A stretch of 64,000 bases of DNA from Paraburkholderia sp. IMGN_8 (lineage in GTDB: Bacteria; Pseudomonadota; Gammaproteobacteria; Burkholderiales; Burkholderiaceae). Shown here one piece after another: positions 17,474 through 26,325 of this stretch. The first letter of the stretch is position 1; every line of letters starts with the position of its first letter. Where the stretch lies: the NCBI RefSeq assembly GCF_038050405.1, contig NZ_CP150900.1, positions 868,001 through 932,000 on the forward strand, read 5' to 3'. Both the position numbers and the translations under genes were made by a program. The notes beneath the pieces are model-generated. The model was not told where the DNA came from and did not search any database. It saw nothing but the letters and a program-made list of their open reading frames with translations.

Positions 17474-18295
17474 ATGATCAACTCACATCTTGTAGAGCGT
17501 GCCGCCAATCTGATTCACGACGCAGATGCGCTGATTATAGCGGTAGGCGCTGGGATGAGCGTCGATTCAGGGTTGCCGGATTTCCGTGGATCAAATGGTC
17601 TGTGGACAACTCTTCTCCCCAATGGTATGCGAGAACGCGATATCCAGTCATTGACGCAGGGAGACTGCTTTGCGAGGGATCCGGTAGCCGCGTGGCGTTT
17701 CTATGGGCGAGCACTGCAGGTTTGTAGCCAAACAGTGCCGCACGAAGGATACGGGATACTCCTTCGCTGGGCGGAACGGGCGACGCATGGTGCATTTGTC
17801 TATACGAGTAATGTCGATGGTCACTTCCACGCTGCGGGATTTGACGAGGAACGCGTGGTCGAGTGCCACGGATCGATCAACTTTATGCAATGCACAAAGC
17901 CGTGCTGTCCCTCGATCTGGGCGGCGGGGAGCATGGCGGATGCGTTGGGAGATATTAATCGTCTCACTTCCGAAAATCTACCGCGATGTTCGTACTGCGG
18001 TGGGGTTGCGCGACCGAATTTCCTGCTATTTTCTGACCCGGCTTGGCTGGCATCACGAACGTCTAAGCAGCAAATGAATTTTCAGCAGTGGCAGAAGGAA
18101 GCGCGGAAGGCAGTCGTAATCGAGATTGGCGCCGGACTTGCTTTGCCTAGTATCCGTATGTTTTCTGAAAGTCTTGGCATCCCGCTGATTCGAATCAACC
18201 CGGAGGATGCGGGCATTGGGGACCTTGAAGGAGTCGCCTTTCGGGGTTCGGCATTAGCAATGCTTCGGTGTATCGATCGGGAAATGGTCAATTAA
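17474..18295 (+). CDS. Sir2-family NAD+-dependent protein
   Basis: 273 aa with the Sir2 fold. Visible motifs: NAD-binding GAGMSVDSGLPDFRG (residues 25-39), TSNVDGHF (111-118), catalytic His132 in ECHGS, and a zinc-ribbon pair C140/C144 and C172/C175. Length and motifs fit a single-domain sirtuin (lysine deacylase, ADP-ribosylase or NADase). Stand-alone Sir2 domains also act in anti-phage systems, and the island setting makes this plausible, but no fused sensor domain is present. The start has only a weak RBS. Neighbours are a small operon upstream and a membrane protein gene 150 bp downstream. Confidence 0.88.
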   Translation: MINSHLVERAANLIHDADALIIAVGAGMSVDSGLPDFRGSNGLWTTLLPNGMRERDIQSLTQGDCFARDPVAAWRFYGRALQVCSQTVPHEGYGILLRWAERATHGAFVYTSNVDGHFHAAGFDEERVVECHGSINFMQCTKPCCPSIWAAGSMADALGDINRLTSENLPRCSYCGGVARPNFLLFSDPAWLASRTSKQQMNFQQWQKEARKAVVIEIGAGLALPSIRMFSESLGIPLIRINPEDAGIGDLEGVAFRGSALAMLRCIDREMVN

Positions 18296-18445
18296 AAAAT
18301 CGGATGATAGCAGATGATGGATTTGTGGTGGTTTTTTGGGGAGCTAATCGGATCGAGTAACTATGTGAAAAATGGTGGTGATCATCGGCGGTAAGGTCTT
18401 ATTGTGCCTCTGGGGTGAGGTACGAGTGACGGTGAAAATAAAACC

Positions 18446-19135
18446 ATGGATAATCCGTTCTTAGCTTTTCTACGCCGGGTTGTGAATTTGTTTTGGGTTG
18501 TGGTTTGGATAGCAGCTCCCTTAGTAGCCTTGTCGTTATTGGTAATATCGTACTGCAAACGACGACAGACGAAAGACAGGGACGAGATCAAGTTTTGGAA
18601 AGATCAGGGAAGGTTGGGATGGACGGGACTGTATGTTTGTGTTTTCGGCTATGTTTGGATGTTTCAAGACATTCTCGTGTATCCGTTTAACGACATTGAA
18701 GCAGCTCGGCACTGGATACAACTAGCCTTCAGCGTTCCTGGTTATTTTTGGTTCGTATTGTTTCATGGCGGTGAAGTCGATCTTATTTCATGTGATATTG
18801 CTTCGTTCATCATTATGTTTCTCATGATGGTGTATTACATGATCAAGGATTGGTTGAAAGTGAATGGGGATCATGATGCAAACCTAAACTGGAATCCAAC
18901 AGCTCGAATCAACAAGAGGCGTCGTGAGCAGTGGGAGAAAGATGAAGCGCCATTTAGGGTTTTGTCACGACAGTATCAAGAGATGCAACGCAGGCATCCT
19001 AAAAATCTGGAAGGATGGAAAGGGATGTCGAAAGCGAAGCAAGACCTTCTTGTTGAAGAATGGGAAGAAGAGGAAGCTGCCCTAAGAGCAGAAATGGATC
19101 GTTGTCCACGGTCACAAGTGTTTAATCGAAAATAA
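18446..19135 (+). CDS. membrane protein with cytoplasmic acidic/basic tail
   Basis: 229 aa with about four hydrophobic segments (residues about 14-36, 59-77, 88-108, 118-138), then a highly charged soluble tail (RINKRRREQWEKDEAPF to EEWEEEEAALRAEM). Base composition is clearly lower in GC than the core genome, pointing to transfer. Family unknown. It lies downstream of the Sir2 gene on the same strand with a 150-bp gap, so co-transcription is possible but not shown. Confidence 0.65.
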   Translation: MDNPFLAFLRRVVNLFWVVVWIAAPLVALSLLVISYCKRRQTKDRDEIKFWKDQGRLGWTGLYVCVFGYVWMFQDILVYPFNDIEAARHWIQLAFSVPGYFWFVLFHGGEVDLISCDIASFIIMFLMMVYYMIKDWLKVNGDHDANLNWNPTARINKRRREQWEKDEAPFRVLSRQYQEMQRRHPKNLEGWKGMSKAKQDLLVEEWEEEEAALRAEMDRCPRSQVFNRK

Positions 19136-19281
19136 TCGAATGGCCGGTCGTTGGGGTTAATGCTATACCGGTCCGGGGAATAAATTTTCGGTGAAATCTG
19201 TGGTTAATCGCGCGGGATGCCCGATCAGTGTGCGCTGTCGTGGGGTACGGCGTCACCCAGATGTGATTATTGAGGCTTGAT

Positions 19282-19614
19282 ATGGGATTCGAGAATTTGT
19301 TTGAAGGGAAGTCGTGGCCGGAGGTGCAGGAGCGGATCGGCGTCATGTCGGTCGATACGCTCAATCGGATCTGGCAATTCGTTCTTGAAGAGGACGGTTA
19401 CCTCATCGCCATTGCGAAGGACGGCAATGACGCATTGCTCGGGCGCATGGGCAAACGCAACGACGGGAAGTTCTGCATTGAGATCGTAGTTCGTGCCGAA
19501 ATCGAAAACAACGAGCTACATCACTACGAGTTCTGGTACGTCGATAAGGTCGATAAGCCACGATATGCTCGGCGGCTCCTTGAGGTGATACAGGAGCACC
19601 TCAATCAGTCGTAG
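19282..19614 (+). CDS. hypothetical protein
   Basis: 110 aa, not recognised. Alpha/beta composition (DTLNRIWQFVLEEDGYLIAIA; KFCIEIVVRAEIENNELHHYEFW), no membrane segment or catalytic motif visible. ATG 19282 is preferred over the TTG 12 bp upstream. Single gene; the 264 bp downstream hold only short unrecognised fragments. Confidence 0.6.
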   Translation: MGFENLFEGKSWPEVQERIGVMSVDTLNRIWQFVLEEDGYLIAIAKDGNDALLGRMGKRNDGKFCIEIVVRAEIENNELHHYEFWYVDKVDKPRYARRLLEVIQEHLNQS

Positions 19615-19878
19615 ATAGACTTCGCCGCGTACCATGAACTGGAGGCATGATTGGCAATTCGTGGTTGGCCGAGGCGACTACGCGGTGCCGGGTTCCGGAA
19701 CCCGATGTTCGACGTGGCCATGCAGAAGCCCGAGCATGATAAGCACGGTTAATGCGGGGGGCAGACTGAGACCAAGTCCCGATATGTTTTCGCTCCCGAA
19801 GAATCCCGGATTTATACGCGCTGCATCAGACGAAAATCGCGCCCTATTTTCAGGCTAGAGCGGAAGCGGAAACGGCGC

Positions 19879-20367
19879 CTAATCTCGCAGGTGCTCCAGT
19901 ATCTGTAACAAGCGAAATACCGGGTTGCGGGCATCATGTGTCGTCTCGGCGGCAAGTGCCTGAAGTTCGCCGATGCGGCGCTTGTAATCGCCATTGATCA
20001 CGCACTGCAGACCATCGATTTCGGAAAAGGCTTGGGTCAAGAATCCCGTGGGCACGACAGGCGACCAGAGCATGTGCTGGCACGAAAAATCGCTGAGATA
20101 CTTTGCGCCGTATTGCTGCTGCCGCTGGAACTTCTTCCTGATTCGCGCGATGGTCGTGCTGTGATCGCCATACTGAAGGCCCCGAATGTGCGTCGTGACC
20201 TCGCAGAGGTACGCGGTCCGCGTCTTCAAGTTCAATCCGATGACATCCAATTCCTCAAGGCCCTGAAGTCCGCCGCCAGGCGGGCGCACGTTGTAGTCGA
20301 CCACGTCGCAGTCGAGCTTCAATTGTAGGTACGCCCCGACGATGTATTCGCCAATGTCAGTCAACAT
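19879..20367 (-). CDS. PD-(D/E)XK-like protein beside the integrase
   Basis: 162 aa. The segment IGEYIVGAYL (helix), then LEELDVIGLNLKTRTAYLCEVTTH, fits the restriction-endonuclease-like core with Asp41 and Glu56, but the position of the usual Lys is Thr58, so activity is uncertain. The C-terminal part is helical (RIRKKFQRQQQYGAKY). ATG 20367 (MLTDIGEYI) is chosen because the 41 upstream codons overlap the integrase 3' end and lack such structure. It is transcribed in the same direction as the integrase, 70 bp downstream of it. Confidence 0.65.
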   Translation of the reverse strand: MLTDIGEYIVGAYLQLKLDCDVVDYNVRPPGGGLQGLEELDVIGLNLKTRTAYLCEVTTHIRGLQYGDHSTTIARIRKKFQRQQQYGAKYLSDFSCQHMLWSPVVPTGFLTQAFSEIDGLQCVINGDYKRRIGELQALAAETTHDARNPVFRLLQILEHLRD

Positions 20368-20437
20368 GCGTGGTCCCCGTTGCTCGGCGTAATGTGTTTG
20401 CCGATTTATACACCGGGGACGATCCCGTATCAATGAA

Positions 20438-21583
20438 TTAGGCCGGTTGCAACAGCGAATCGATGACCCTGACGGCCTTCCGGCTCGCATCGTTCGGGCT
20501 CAGATGCGCATATCGCTGCGTCATCTTCGGGTCGCTGTGGCCGAGCAATACCGATACCTCGTACAAACTTACGCCGGCTCTGACTAACTTGCTCGCGAAC
20601 GTGTGTCGCAGCGTGTGAAGGGTGACGCGTCCGCCGCGTTCCTTGACGACTGCCGGATCATTTAGCCCCGCGCGCTCGATCGCCTTCTTGATCGATTTCG
20701 TGCTGTAGCCGCGTTCATTGCCGGTGCGATCTTCAAAGACGTACCGCTGACCGGGTCTGCGTTCTTCCCACCGGCGACGAAGAATCGCTTCGAGTCGCGA
20801 GGTCATGTGCAAGACATCCTCGTTTCGTACTTTGCTCCGGTACAGACTGATTGTGCATGCATCGAGGCTGATCGCCGACCACGGAATGTTTGCGACCTCG
20901 GAATAGCGACACCCCGTATCTAGCAGGAAAACTGTGATGTCGTAGTTGTCCTGCACATTCCGCGTCATCTCAGGTGTTCGCGTTTCTAACGGCTTTAAAC
21001 CGTTTCTAAGCCGCTCCGGATCGAGTTCGAGCAATAACGCCGACTCTTCGCTGGAATCCAGATATCGAAGCCTATAAGAAGTCTTAAGCGCTGGAAATAC
21101 GATTTCGCGATTAACTTTGAAGCCGAGCTTTGTCATCTCGTTGATGGTTGCGCGCAGCAAGCCAATCTCGTGCTTGATGGTCGCTGGCTTGTCGCCTTCG
21201 GCCTTGCGTTTGGCGACGAGGACTTCGAAATCACGCGTTGTCAGTTCGTGCAGCAGCATGTCGGGCGAAAATCCATAACAGGGAAGCTTCGCCTTCGTCT
21301 TCGAATGAAGCTTGTACCCCATCGCTTTCCGGATGCCTGACCACATGCCGCTGTAATAGGCGGTGCCCTTGCGGGACTCAACGTATTGCTCCAGCGCGTC
21401 CTTGACGGTGATCTCTGGGGCATCGCCAAGATACCGCTCGCTGTGCGCGCGATTGCGGACTTCGCGTTCGACCTGCGCGGCTTTCGTCTTGTTCGGCGTC
21501 CCGGTCGAACCGAAGAACTTCTTTCCCTGAATCTGGAACTGGTAGTACCAGTTCTTGCTGTTGTTTCGACGGATGAGCGTCAT
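20438..21583 (-). CDS. int: tyrosine recombinase / site-specific integrase
   Basis: 381 aa. The C-terminal catalytic domain has the full set Arg226 (DTGCRYSEV), His323-x2-Arg326 (HTLRHTFASK), His349 (LLGHSD) and Tyr358 (QRYAHL). The N-terminal arm- and core-binding region covers residues 1-170. It is the only recombinase in the island and the natural candidate for integration into tRNA-Gly(CCC). The start ATG at 21583 has AAGGAG 6-7 nt upstream, and both lie in the 3' arm of a 12-bp hairpin. It sits mid-island rather than adjacent to an att site. Confidence 0.93.
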   Translation of the reverse strand: MTLIRRNNSKNWYYQFQIQGKKFFGSTGTPNKTKAAQVEREVRNRAHSERYLGDAPEITVKDALEQYVESRKGTAYYSGMWSGIRKAMGYKLHSKTKAKLPCYGFSPDMLLHELTTRDFEVLVAKRKAEGDKPATIKHEIGLLRATINEMTKLGFKVNREIVFPALKTSYRLRYLDSSEESALLLELDPERLRNGLKPLETRTPEMTRNVQDNYDITVFLLDTGCRYSEVANIPWSAISLDACTISLYRSKVRNEDVLHMTSRLEAILRRRWEERRPGQRYVFEDRTGNERGYSTKSIKKAIERAGLNDPAVVKERGGRVTLHTLRHTFASKLVRAGVSLYEVSVLLGHSDPKMTQRYAHLSPNDASRKAVRVIDSLLQPA

Positions 21584-21624
21584 GGTGTTGCTCCTTGCAA
21601 AAAGTAATTAATGAGCAACACCAT
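21582..21624 (-). promoter_or_regulatory. hairpin covering the integrase RBS and start codon
   Basis: ATGGTGTTGCTC (21582-21593) and GAGCAACACCAT (21613-21624) are a perfect 12-bp inverted repeat separated by 19 nt. In the minus-strand message the 3' arm contains GGAG and the AUG of the integrase, so the hairpin would hide the translation start. It could alternatively be a protein-binding palindrome. Confidence 0.7.
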
Positions 21625-21786
21625 CCGGGCTGACACGGGGTATGACAACAGCTTTCGCCCATGCCAGGGGTAAGAGAACCGATCGAGCACAGGGCGTTTA
21701 GCGCGCGCTCTGGCGGGTTACAAATGGCTGTTGGGGGGTATGTGCCACGGGCGACTTGTAAGCCGCCTAACGGGCGACGTCGTGGC

Positions 21787-21821
21787 CGAAAAAAAACGGA
21801 CCGTGCACTGCACGGTCCGTT
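21787..21821 (-). terminator. terminator of the primase transcript
   Basis: A 13-bp perfect palindrome, AACGGACCGTGCA (21795-21807) with single-base centre C and TGCACGGTCCGTT (21809-21821). On the minus strand it is followed by a run of eight T (21789-21796 complement). Strong intrinsic terminator 22 bp beyond the primase stop codon. Confidence 0.88.
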
Positions 21822-21842
21822 CTAAAGGGACATTACGATAAA

Positions 21843-24083
21843 TTAAGCCGAGACACGATCGTCGTCGCCGGACATCCGGTCAAGAAGCGTCTCCTGCCAG
21901 TCCTTCCGCCGTTGCTGGACCTCGTCGTGTATGAACCGATGGCCGACATAGGCACCCGTGTTCTCGTTGAATTCGAGGTCCACGACCAGCCTCAGGCCCT
22001 TGTAGACCCGATGGGGCCTAGATGCCGGCTTGTACCCCTTGTCCTGCAATATCATGCCGAACCGCTTGCCGGAATACGCGAAGTTGTACTGCGACTCGCT
22101 CCATGCCTTGAAGAACTTATAAGTGTCGCCGAAGTGGATTTCGCCTTCCGGGTCGTTGCGGGTGAACTCTGAGAGCCAACTGCTCACGATGTCCATTTCG
22201 CCGCGGTACTCGGCGACCTCGTTCGTGATGACCTGGGGTTCATTGAGCTTATACCCGTTCTCCCGCCAGTGCTGGCAGCCGACCAGGGCCCAGTTCAAGA
22301 TGCCGGGCAGTTCCGCGCACAGCTTACGCTCAAGGTCCGGGTCGCGCTCTTCAGGCGGAATCGTGACCGTGAAAGGGATCAACTTCATACGACGCCAGAT
22401 GCCGTGGTCGGAGCCCTTGACCGTCGGCTTGTAGTTACCAGCGAGCCAGAGCTTGAACCGGGGCTTGAACTCGAATGCGTTCTGGTACAGCATGCGCGCC
22501 GTGATGACTTCGCCGCCGGTATACCACTTCACGGTCTTCTCGCTAAAGTGCCGTCCGTCTTCGACTTCGCTCATGGCGACGAGGCGTTTTCCCATCAGGC
22601 GGGCGACTTCGCTGCTCGCTGCGTTCTGGCTCATGCCCGCTGCGCCATTTTTTTCGAGGAGCATGTCGCCGTTGGCCTGCGCGCCGAGATCGCCGAACAG
22701 AGCACGCAGCACATTGAGAAAGGTTGATTTCCCGTTCGCACCACTGCCGTACGCGAAGAACAAGGCGTGTTCCGATGTCTGGCTGGTCAACGTGTAGCCG
22801 ATGGCGCGACGCAGGTACTCCACCAGTTCGACATTGCCGCTCATGATCTGCAGCAGGAAGGCTTCCCATATCGGGCAGGTGGCATCCGGATCGTAGTCCA
22901 CTGCTGCAGTATACGTGATATGCAGGTCTGGCCGCATCGGCATGAAGGTGCCGGTCTGCAAATCAATGAGTCCATTCCGGACGGGGAGCAGCCAATCGCC
23001 CTGATCAAGGTCGATTGCCGAAACCGCGATACCGGACTCCGACCGGAACAGATCGACGGCGTTCTTCAGGCCAGTGTTGCTCTCGGTATATTGTGCGTGC
23101 AAAGCCATTGACTGGCGATTGCCGGGTGACAGCCGAAACATCTCCTCGTAGATCAGGGCGATCAGTTTCCGGGCGAGGAAGAGCACATGCAGTTCATCGA
23201 CGCGCCGCCAGACCCCCGAGCTCTGTTTTTCCAGCCACTGTTTGGTTTCACTCACGTAACGAAGCGACTCACGGTACAGTTCGGACATACGCTTCGCGTT
23301 GCCGAGGTCGGTCGTGTGCATGACACTGCCGACGTTTTCCTGATGCGACCTGATGACGTTCACGGCGGTTTGCGCGACCTCGGACTCGGGGAGCGGCGGG
23401 TTGCAGCAATCTGCGTTGTACTCAAGTAACTCCTCTTCCAGCCGATCGGGGTCGAGACCGCCGTTGAGCAGGGAGAACGCATAGAGCATGATCGACTGGT
23501 TGCGATTGCCTGCAGGGACAGGCTTGGCCTTGGCAAACTTGCGTTTATGGCTAGTAGTGCCATGCTTGGCGAGTTCTTCCAGCAGCTTCGCAGGTGCGGG
23601 TTCAATCGGGGTGCTCCGATCGACCCAATCGTATTCTTCACCGTTGATGGAAGAGGGCGGAGCAACGCAATAGGCGCCGTCACCCCGGACGTCGATGCCC
23701 TCGCGGAATCCAACCTTGCTCCGAATTTTCATACCTTCGGGGTATGTGTACAACTTGTGAAATCCCCCTGACGGCGTCAGCACCGTCCGGGTTTCGGGGA
23801 AAGGGCCAAGCTCTTTTTCGAGGGCGATGTATGACTTCGCGCCGGATTTCTTGTTTTTTACATCGACGTCGATCACGAGCAGGCGTCCGGACGGAGTCCC
23901 AGTAGCGTATGCAATGTTCGAGTTGGGGAATTGCTTTGCCCACGCCCGATGTTGCTCGGGGTCCAGGCTCGCGTCCTTAAATCCGTTTGACGTGAGGGGG
24001 CGTTTTTCGTTCGGAACAATCGGGAAGCAGGCGAAACCCTCGGCGGCAAGGACGGAGTATTTTTTGACTGGATCGATATTCAT
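21843..24083 (-). CDS. P4-type primase-helicase (PrimPol-D5-SF3)
   Basis: 746 aa replication protein of phage-satellite and plasmid type. Residues 1-190: bifunctional primase-polymerase domain with the metal-binding pair in LLVIDVDVK (D72, D74), SGGFHK (H109) and DVRGDGAYCVAPPS. A PriCT-like middle region follows. The C-terminal helicase has Walker A GSGANGKST (about residue 445), Walker B-like VAMSEVEDG, and FKLWLAGNYKP with GIWRRMKLIPF as in P4 and D5 proteins. It probably unwinds and primes the excised element. No RBS stands out before ATG 24083. A strong terminator follows. Confidence 0.93.
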   Translation of the reverse strand: MNIDPVKKYSVLAAEGFACFPIVPNEKRPLTSNGFKDASLDPEQHRAWAKQFPNSNIAYATGTPSGRLLVIDVDVKNKKSGAKSYIALEKELGPFPETRTVLTPSGGFHKLYTYPEGMKIRSKVGFREGIDVRGDGAYCVAPPSSINGEEYDWVDRSTPIEPAPAKLLEELAKHGTTSHKRKFAKAKPVPAGNRNQSIMLYAFSLLNGGLDPDRLEEELLEYNADCCNPPLPESEVAQTAVNVIRSHQENVGSVMHTTDLGNAKRMSELYRESLRYVSETKQWLEKQSSGVWRRVDELHVLFLARKLIALIYEEMFRLSPGNRQSMALHAQYTESNTGLKNAVDLFRSESGIAVSAIDLDQGDWLLPVRNGLIDLQTGTFMPMRPDLHITYTAAVDYDPDATCPIWEAFLLQIMSGNVELVEYLRRAIGYTLTSQTSEHALFFAYGSGANGKSTFLNVLRALFGDLGAQANGDMLLEKNGAAGMSQNAASSEVARLMGKRLVAMSEVEDGRHFSEKTVKWYTGGEVITARMLYQNAFEFKPRFKLWLAGNYKPTVKGSDHGIWRRMKLIPFTVTIPPEERDPDLERKLCAELPGILNWALVGCQHWRENGYKLNEPQVITNEVAEYRGEMDIVSSWLSEFTRNDPEGEIHFGDTYKFFKAWSESQYNFAYSGKRFGMILQDKGYKPASRPHRVYKGLRLVVDLEFNENTGAYVGHRFIHDEVQQRRKDWQETLLDRMSGDDDRVSA

Positions 24084-24172
24084 AAGTTAGGAATGCATAG
24101 TATCTGGACGGAGGGTAGCGGATGCCGCCTCCGGGTATAGTTCAGTACGGAATTTGGGGTGTCAGCGGTTGG

Positions 24173-24526
24173 TTATGGAATCGTCAGTTCGCTGTCGCGA
24201 GGATTACAGGCGCCCCATACAAAGTACTCGTTCGGGGGGAGTTCCCTAGCTGCATAGATGGTATTGCAGTCGTTGCAGACGATGCCGCAGGCTTCGCCAT
24301 CCATTCCAATTGTGCGGGCAGGATTGTGCCGGGTCAGGTAATTGGGACAGCGGACGCAATCCCAGATCCGGAAGCAATAAACGGGGTACGGTCCGTCACC
24401 ATCGTTGGCTGGCCAAATGGGGTGATCGGGGGGGAGATGAGCGATCTGATAGTCAGGGGCGGACTGACGGATGTCGCCCTTCCGGAGGAATACGTTGAGA
24501 TAAGGCGTGATGCTACGGTTTGCCAT
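24173..24526 (-). CDS. hypothetical protein with cysteine pairs
   Basis: 117 aa. Cysteines are arranged as CVRCPNY and CGIVCNDC about 30 residues apart, suggesting a zinc ribbon or similar metal site; the family is not recognised. ATG 24526 has GAGG about 9 nt upstream. It is upstream of and in the same direction as the primase gene (89 bp gap), so it may be an accessory of the replication module. Confidence 0.6.
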   Translation of the reverse strand: MANRSITPYLNVFLRKGDIRQSAPDYQIAHLPPDHPIWPANDGDGPYPVYCFRIWDCVRCPNYLTRHNPARTIGMDGEACGIVCNDCNTIYAARELPPNEYFVWGACNPRDSELTIP

Positions 24527-25284
24527 GAATTGGCCTCGCTGTGAATTAGCGGCCGATGGCGAGCTGCATGAGGATAGAGGCTGATGCAGTGGACGTCATC
24601 GACCAAAGTCCGTTCGTCATGAACGGGGCTTTGATCGAAAGTCGTACCACTGCAACCCAGGTGACTGGGCAGGGATCGCTCAGAACGCGATTTCCCGGGG
24701 CGCTCACACTACCTTATGGCCCCTGCGGAGTGAGTAACTACGACCTCATCGAATGATGTCATCCGAGGAAATCTGTGCATAACTTCCGACAGGCGAACTG
24801 TACCGAGGCCGGATGGCTGGAGCAAGGGCCTGAGCGAAACTAGTATACGTTGCATGTCCCAGGCTGGCGCCACCGCGGCGAGCAGGTTTTCCGAATACGT
24901 GGGCGAGAAGGGCTGTTACAAATCCTCGCGGAAGGTTTGTCGTGCAGCGGTCATTGTGAGACGCACCGCAGGTCCATAGATTCGCCCAGCGCACCTTTTC
25001 GGCGTCCGGATACCCTCCCGGTTCGCGGCTCCGCTCATCCCGACCTCACTCGTTGCATGTGCGCAACACCATTAAACAATTCAACGATTTCATCGATTTT
25101 CAAAAAGTTCTCCACTCATCTTCTTCTATATAAAAACTTTTAAAAAACAAGAGAAATTGTTTAATCGTTTAAAAACCGCGCTCTTCGATCAGAATGATGT
25201 GATGTGTCCCACCCCCTCCACCTGCGCGGTCGGCGACGGCACGAGCATGCGGACCGGACAGGGATGGTTCTACGGCAGAATCTA
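24527..25284. other. intergenic region, no convincing gene
   Basis: About 760 bp. Short open frames occur on both strands (24556-24756 plus, 24746-24994 minus), but neither has an RBS, recognisable motif or consistent codon use. The main visible structure is the AT-rich inverted-repeat segment at 25071-25165, listed separately. Confidence 0.5.
25071..25165. repeat. AT-rich segment bounded by 11-bp inverted repeats
   Basis: ATTAAACAATT (25071-25081) and AATTGTTTAAT (25155-25165) flank about 73 bp that are strongly AT-rich in a GC-rich context, with runs such as TATATAAAAACTTTTAAAAAA and repeated CGATTT. Such a segment could be a replication origin for the primase-carrying element or a regulatory region. 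No gene overlaps it. Confidence 0.55.
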
Positions 25285-25395
25285 GTTAAGCTAATGATCT
25301 GGCTCAAAAATCCCTGTTGGATCAAGAGGATATAGCGCTGGCGCGTAAGGATGGCGTGAAAACTGTCACTGTTGCTCGTCGGACTTCGCTGTGGT
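25285..25395 (+). repeat. dispersed repeat, copy 1 of 3
   Basis: Shares with 26584-26697 and 29153-29261 the order TTAAGCTAATGATCTGGCTC, then GGATCAAG, then GTGAAAACTGTCACTGTTGC. Copies 1 and 3 stay similar downstream for about 230 bp, into a gene that is intact only in copy 3. Confidence 0.75.
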
Positions 25396-25487
25396 CGCCG
25401 TCGCGTAGGTCGTGTTTGCTTGTTCACCATTGCATTGAAGGGAGGTCTGCTAGACCTAGATGCACTTTCACCGAATGGGATGAGACC

Positions 25488-25628
25488 GAGGTTGATCGAA
25501 AGCAAGGTCAACGAGCAGGGACGAGAAGGTGGCCAGGCCGGCTACTGCGGCAACCATTTCGAAGGGAAATAGTCCTGCAGCGAAGGCGGCACCGGCTACG
25601 CCGACCAAAATGAAACTGGCGACGGAGA
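25488..25628 (+). pseudogene. decayed copy of the 100-aa gene at 29357
   Basis: The start codon is altered (ATG to AGG at the aligned position) and the frame is broken, but GCAGCGAAGGC, CACCGGCTACGCCGAC and GAAACTGGCGACGG match the coding sequence at 29460-29510 closely. The 3' part of the gene is missing. It is a degenerate duplicate carried with dispersed repeat copy 1. Confidence 0.65.
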
Positions 25629-25683
25629 GTCGGCGTCGTGGCCAGTGGCGGTGAACGTGCAGGCGTGAGTCGTGCTACGGTCG

Positions 25684-26325
25684 TCAGGCTGCTTTGCGAC
25701 CGGCGTTGTCTGCGGCTTCTTTGAACGCCTGTTTCCAAGTTTTGCTGCCCGTGAGTGTTGAACGTACGACGGTGATCTTCTGACAGTCTTCGATGTTATT
25801 TATGATGTTTCGCGTCGTCGAAACAATAGACTCTGGTAACCAAGGACTGAGAAGGACGCGTGAAATGGTATCTAACGGGATTTCGACATCGAAATACGTG
25901 TGTTTCTTGTCTGCGCTTTCATAGATTGCACGAAACTCGTTCTCGTGCCGGTAGCCCCAACGCTTCGTGAACGGCAAGTCGTCGAGCTTCAGTTTCCCTT
26001 CCTCCAGGTCCGCCAGCTTCTTGTAGGTGACCTTCTTGTGACGCACTTTCTTTTCATCAAAGGTCGCCAGCAACTTGTCTTTGTCAAATACGATACATGC
26101 ACCACCGGCGCCGCCCGCGAACACGTGCCAATGATGATATGTCTCATCGCCCCAAGCGAAGCAAAGCGCAACAACAGACGTCAATTCCTTTCGTTTGCGA
26201 TACAACTCCATGCCCGATGAGTCGTTACTGTCATCCCACTTTTTGGGGTCAAGCAATGTGAGCTTTCCGTTTTGAAGCATGTGTAGCAGCGACGGTAGAT
26301 TCGTGTAGCGACGGAGTATTGTCAT
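25684..26325 (-). CDS. DUF2971 domain protein
   Basis: 213 aa. The N-terminal LRRYTNLPSLLHMLQNGKLTLLDPKKWDDSND and a central ALCFAWGDETYHHWHVFAGGAGGACIVFDKDKL, followed by YRHENEFRAIYE, are characteristic of DUF2971 proteins. The biochemical role is unknown; members are common in defence islands. ATG 26325 is used, though its AGGA is unusually close; a GTG at 26355 would add 10 residues. Flanked by dispersed repeat copies 1 and 2, so it may have been mobilised with them. Confidence 0.8.
   Translation of the reverse strand: MTILRRYTNLPSLLHMLQNGKLTLLDPKKWDDSNDSSGMELYRKRKELTSVVALCFAWGDETYHHWHVFAGGAGGACIVFDKDKLLATFDEKKVRHKKVTYKKLADLEEGKLKLDDLPFTKRWGYRHENEFRAIYESADKKHTYFDVEIPLDTISRVLLSPWLPESIVSTTRNIINNIEDCQKITVVRSTLTGSKTWKQAFKEAADNAGRKAA

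Noticed and set aside
24556..24994. Two short open frames (66 and 82 aa) in the region upstream of the 24173 gene
   Set aside because: No RBS, no motif, and composition typical of non-coding frames in GC-rich DNA.
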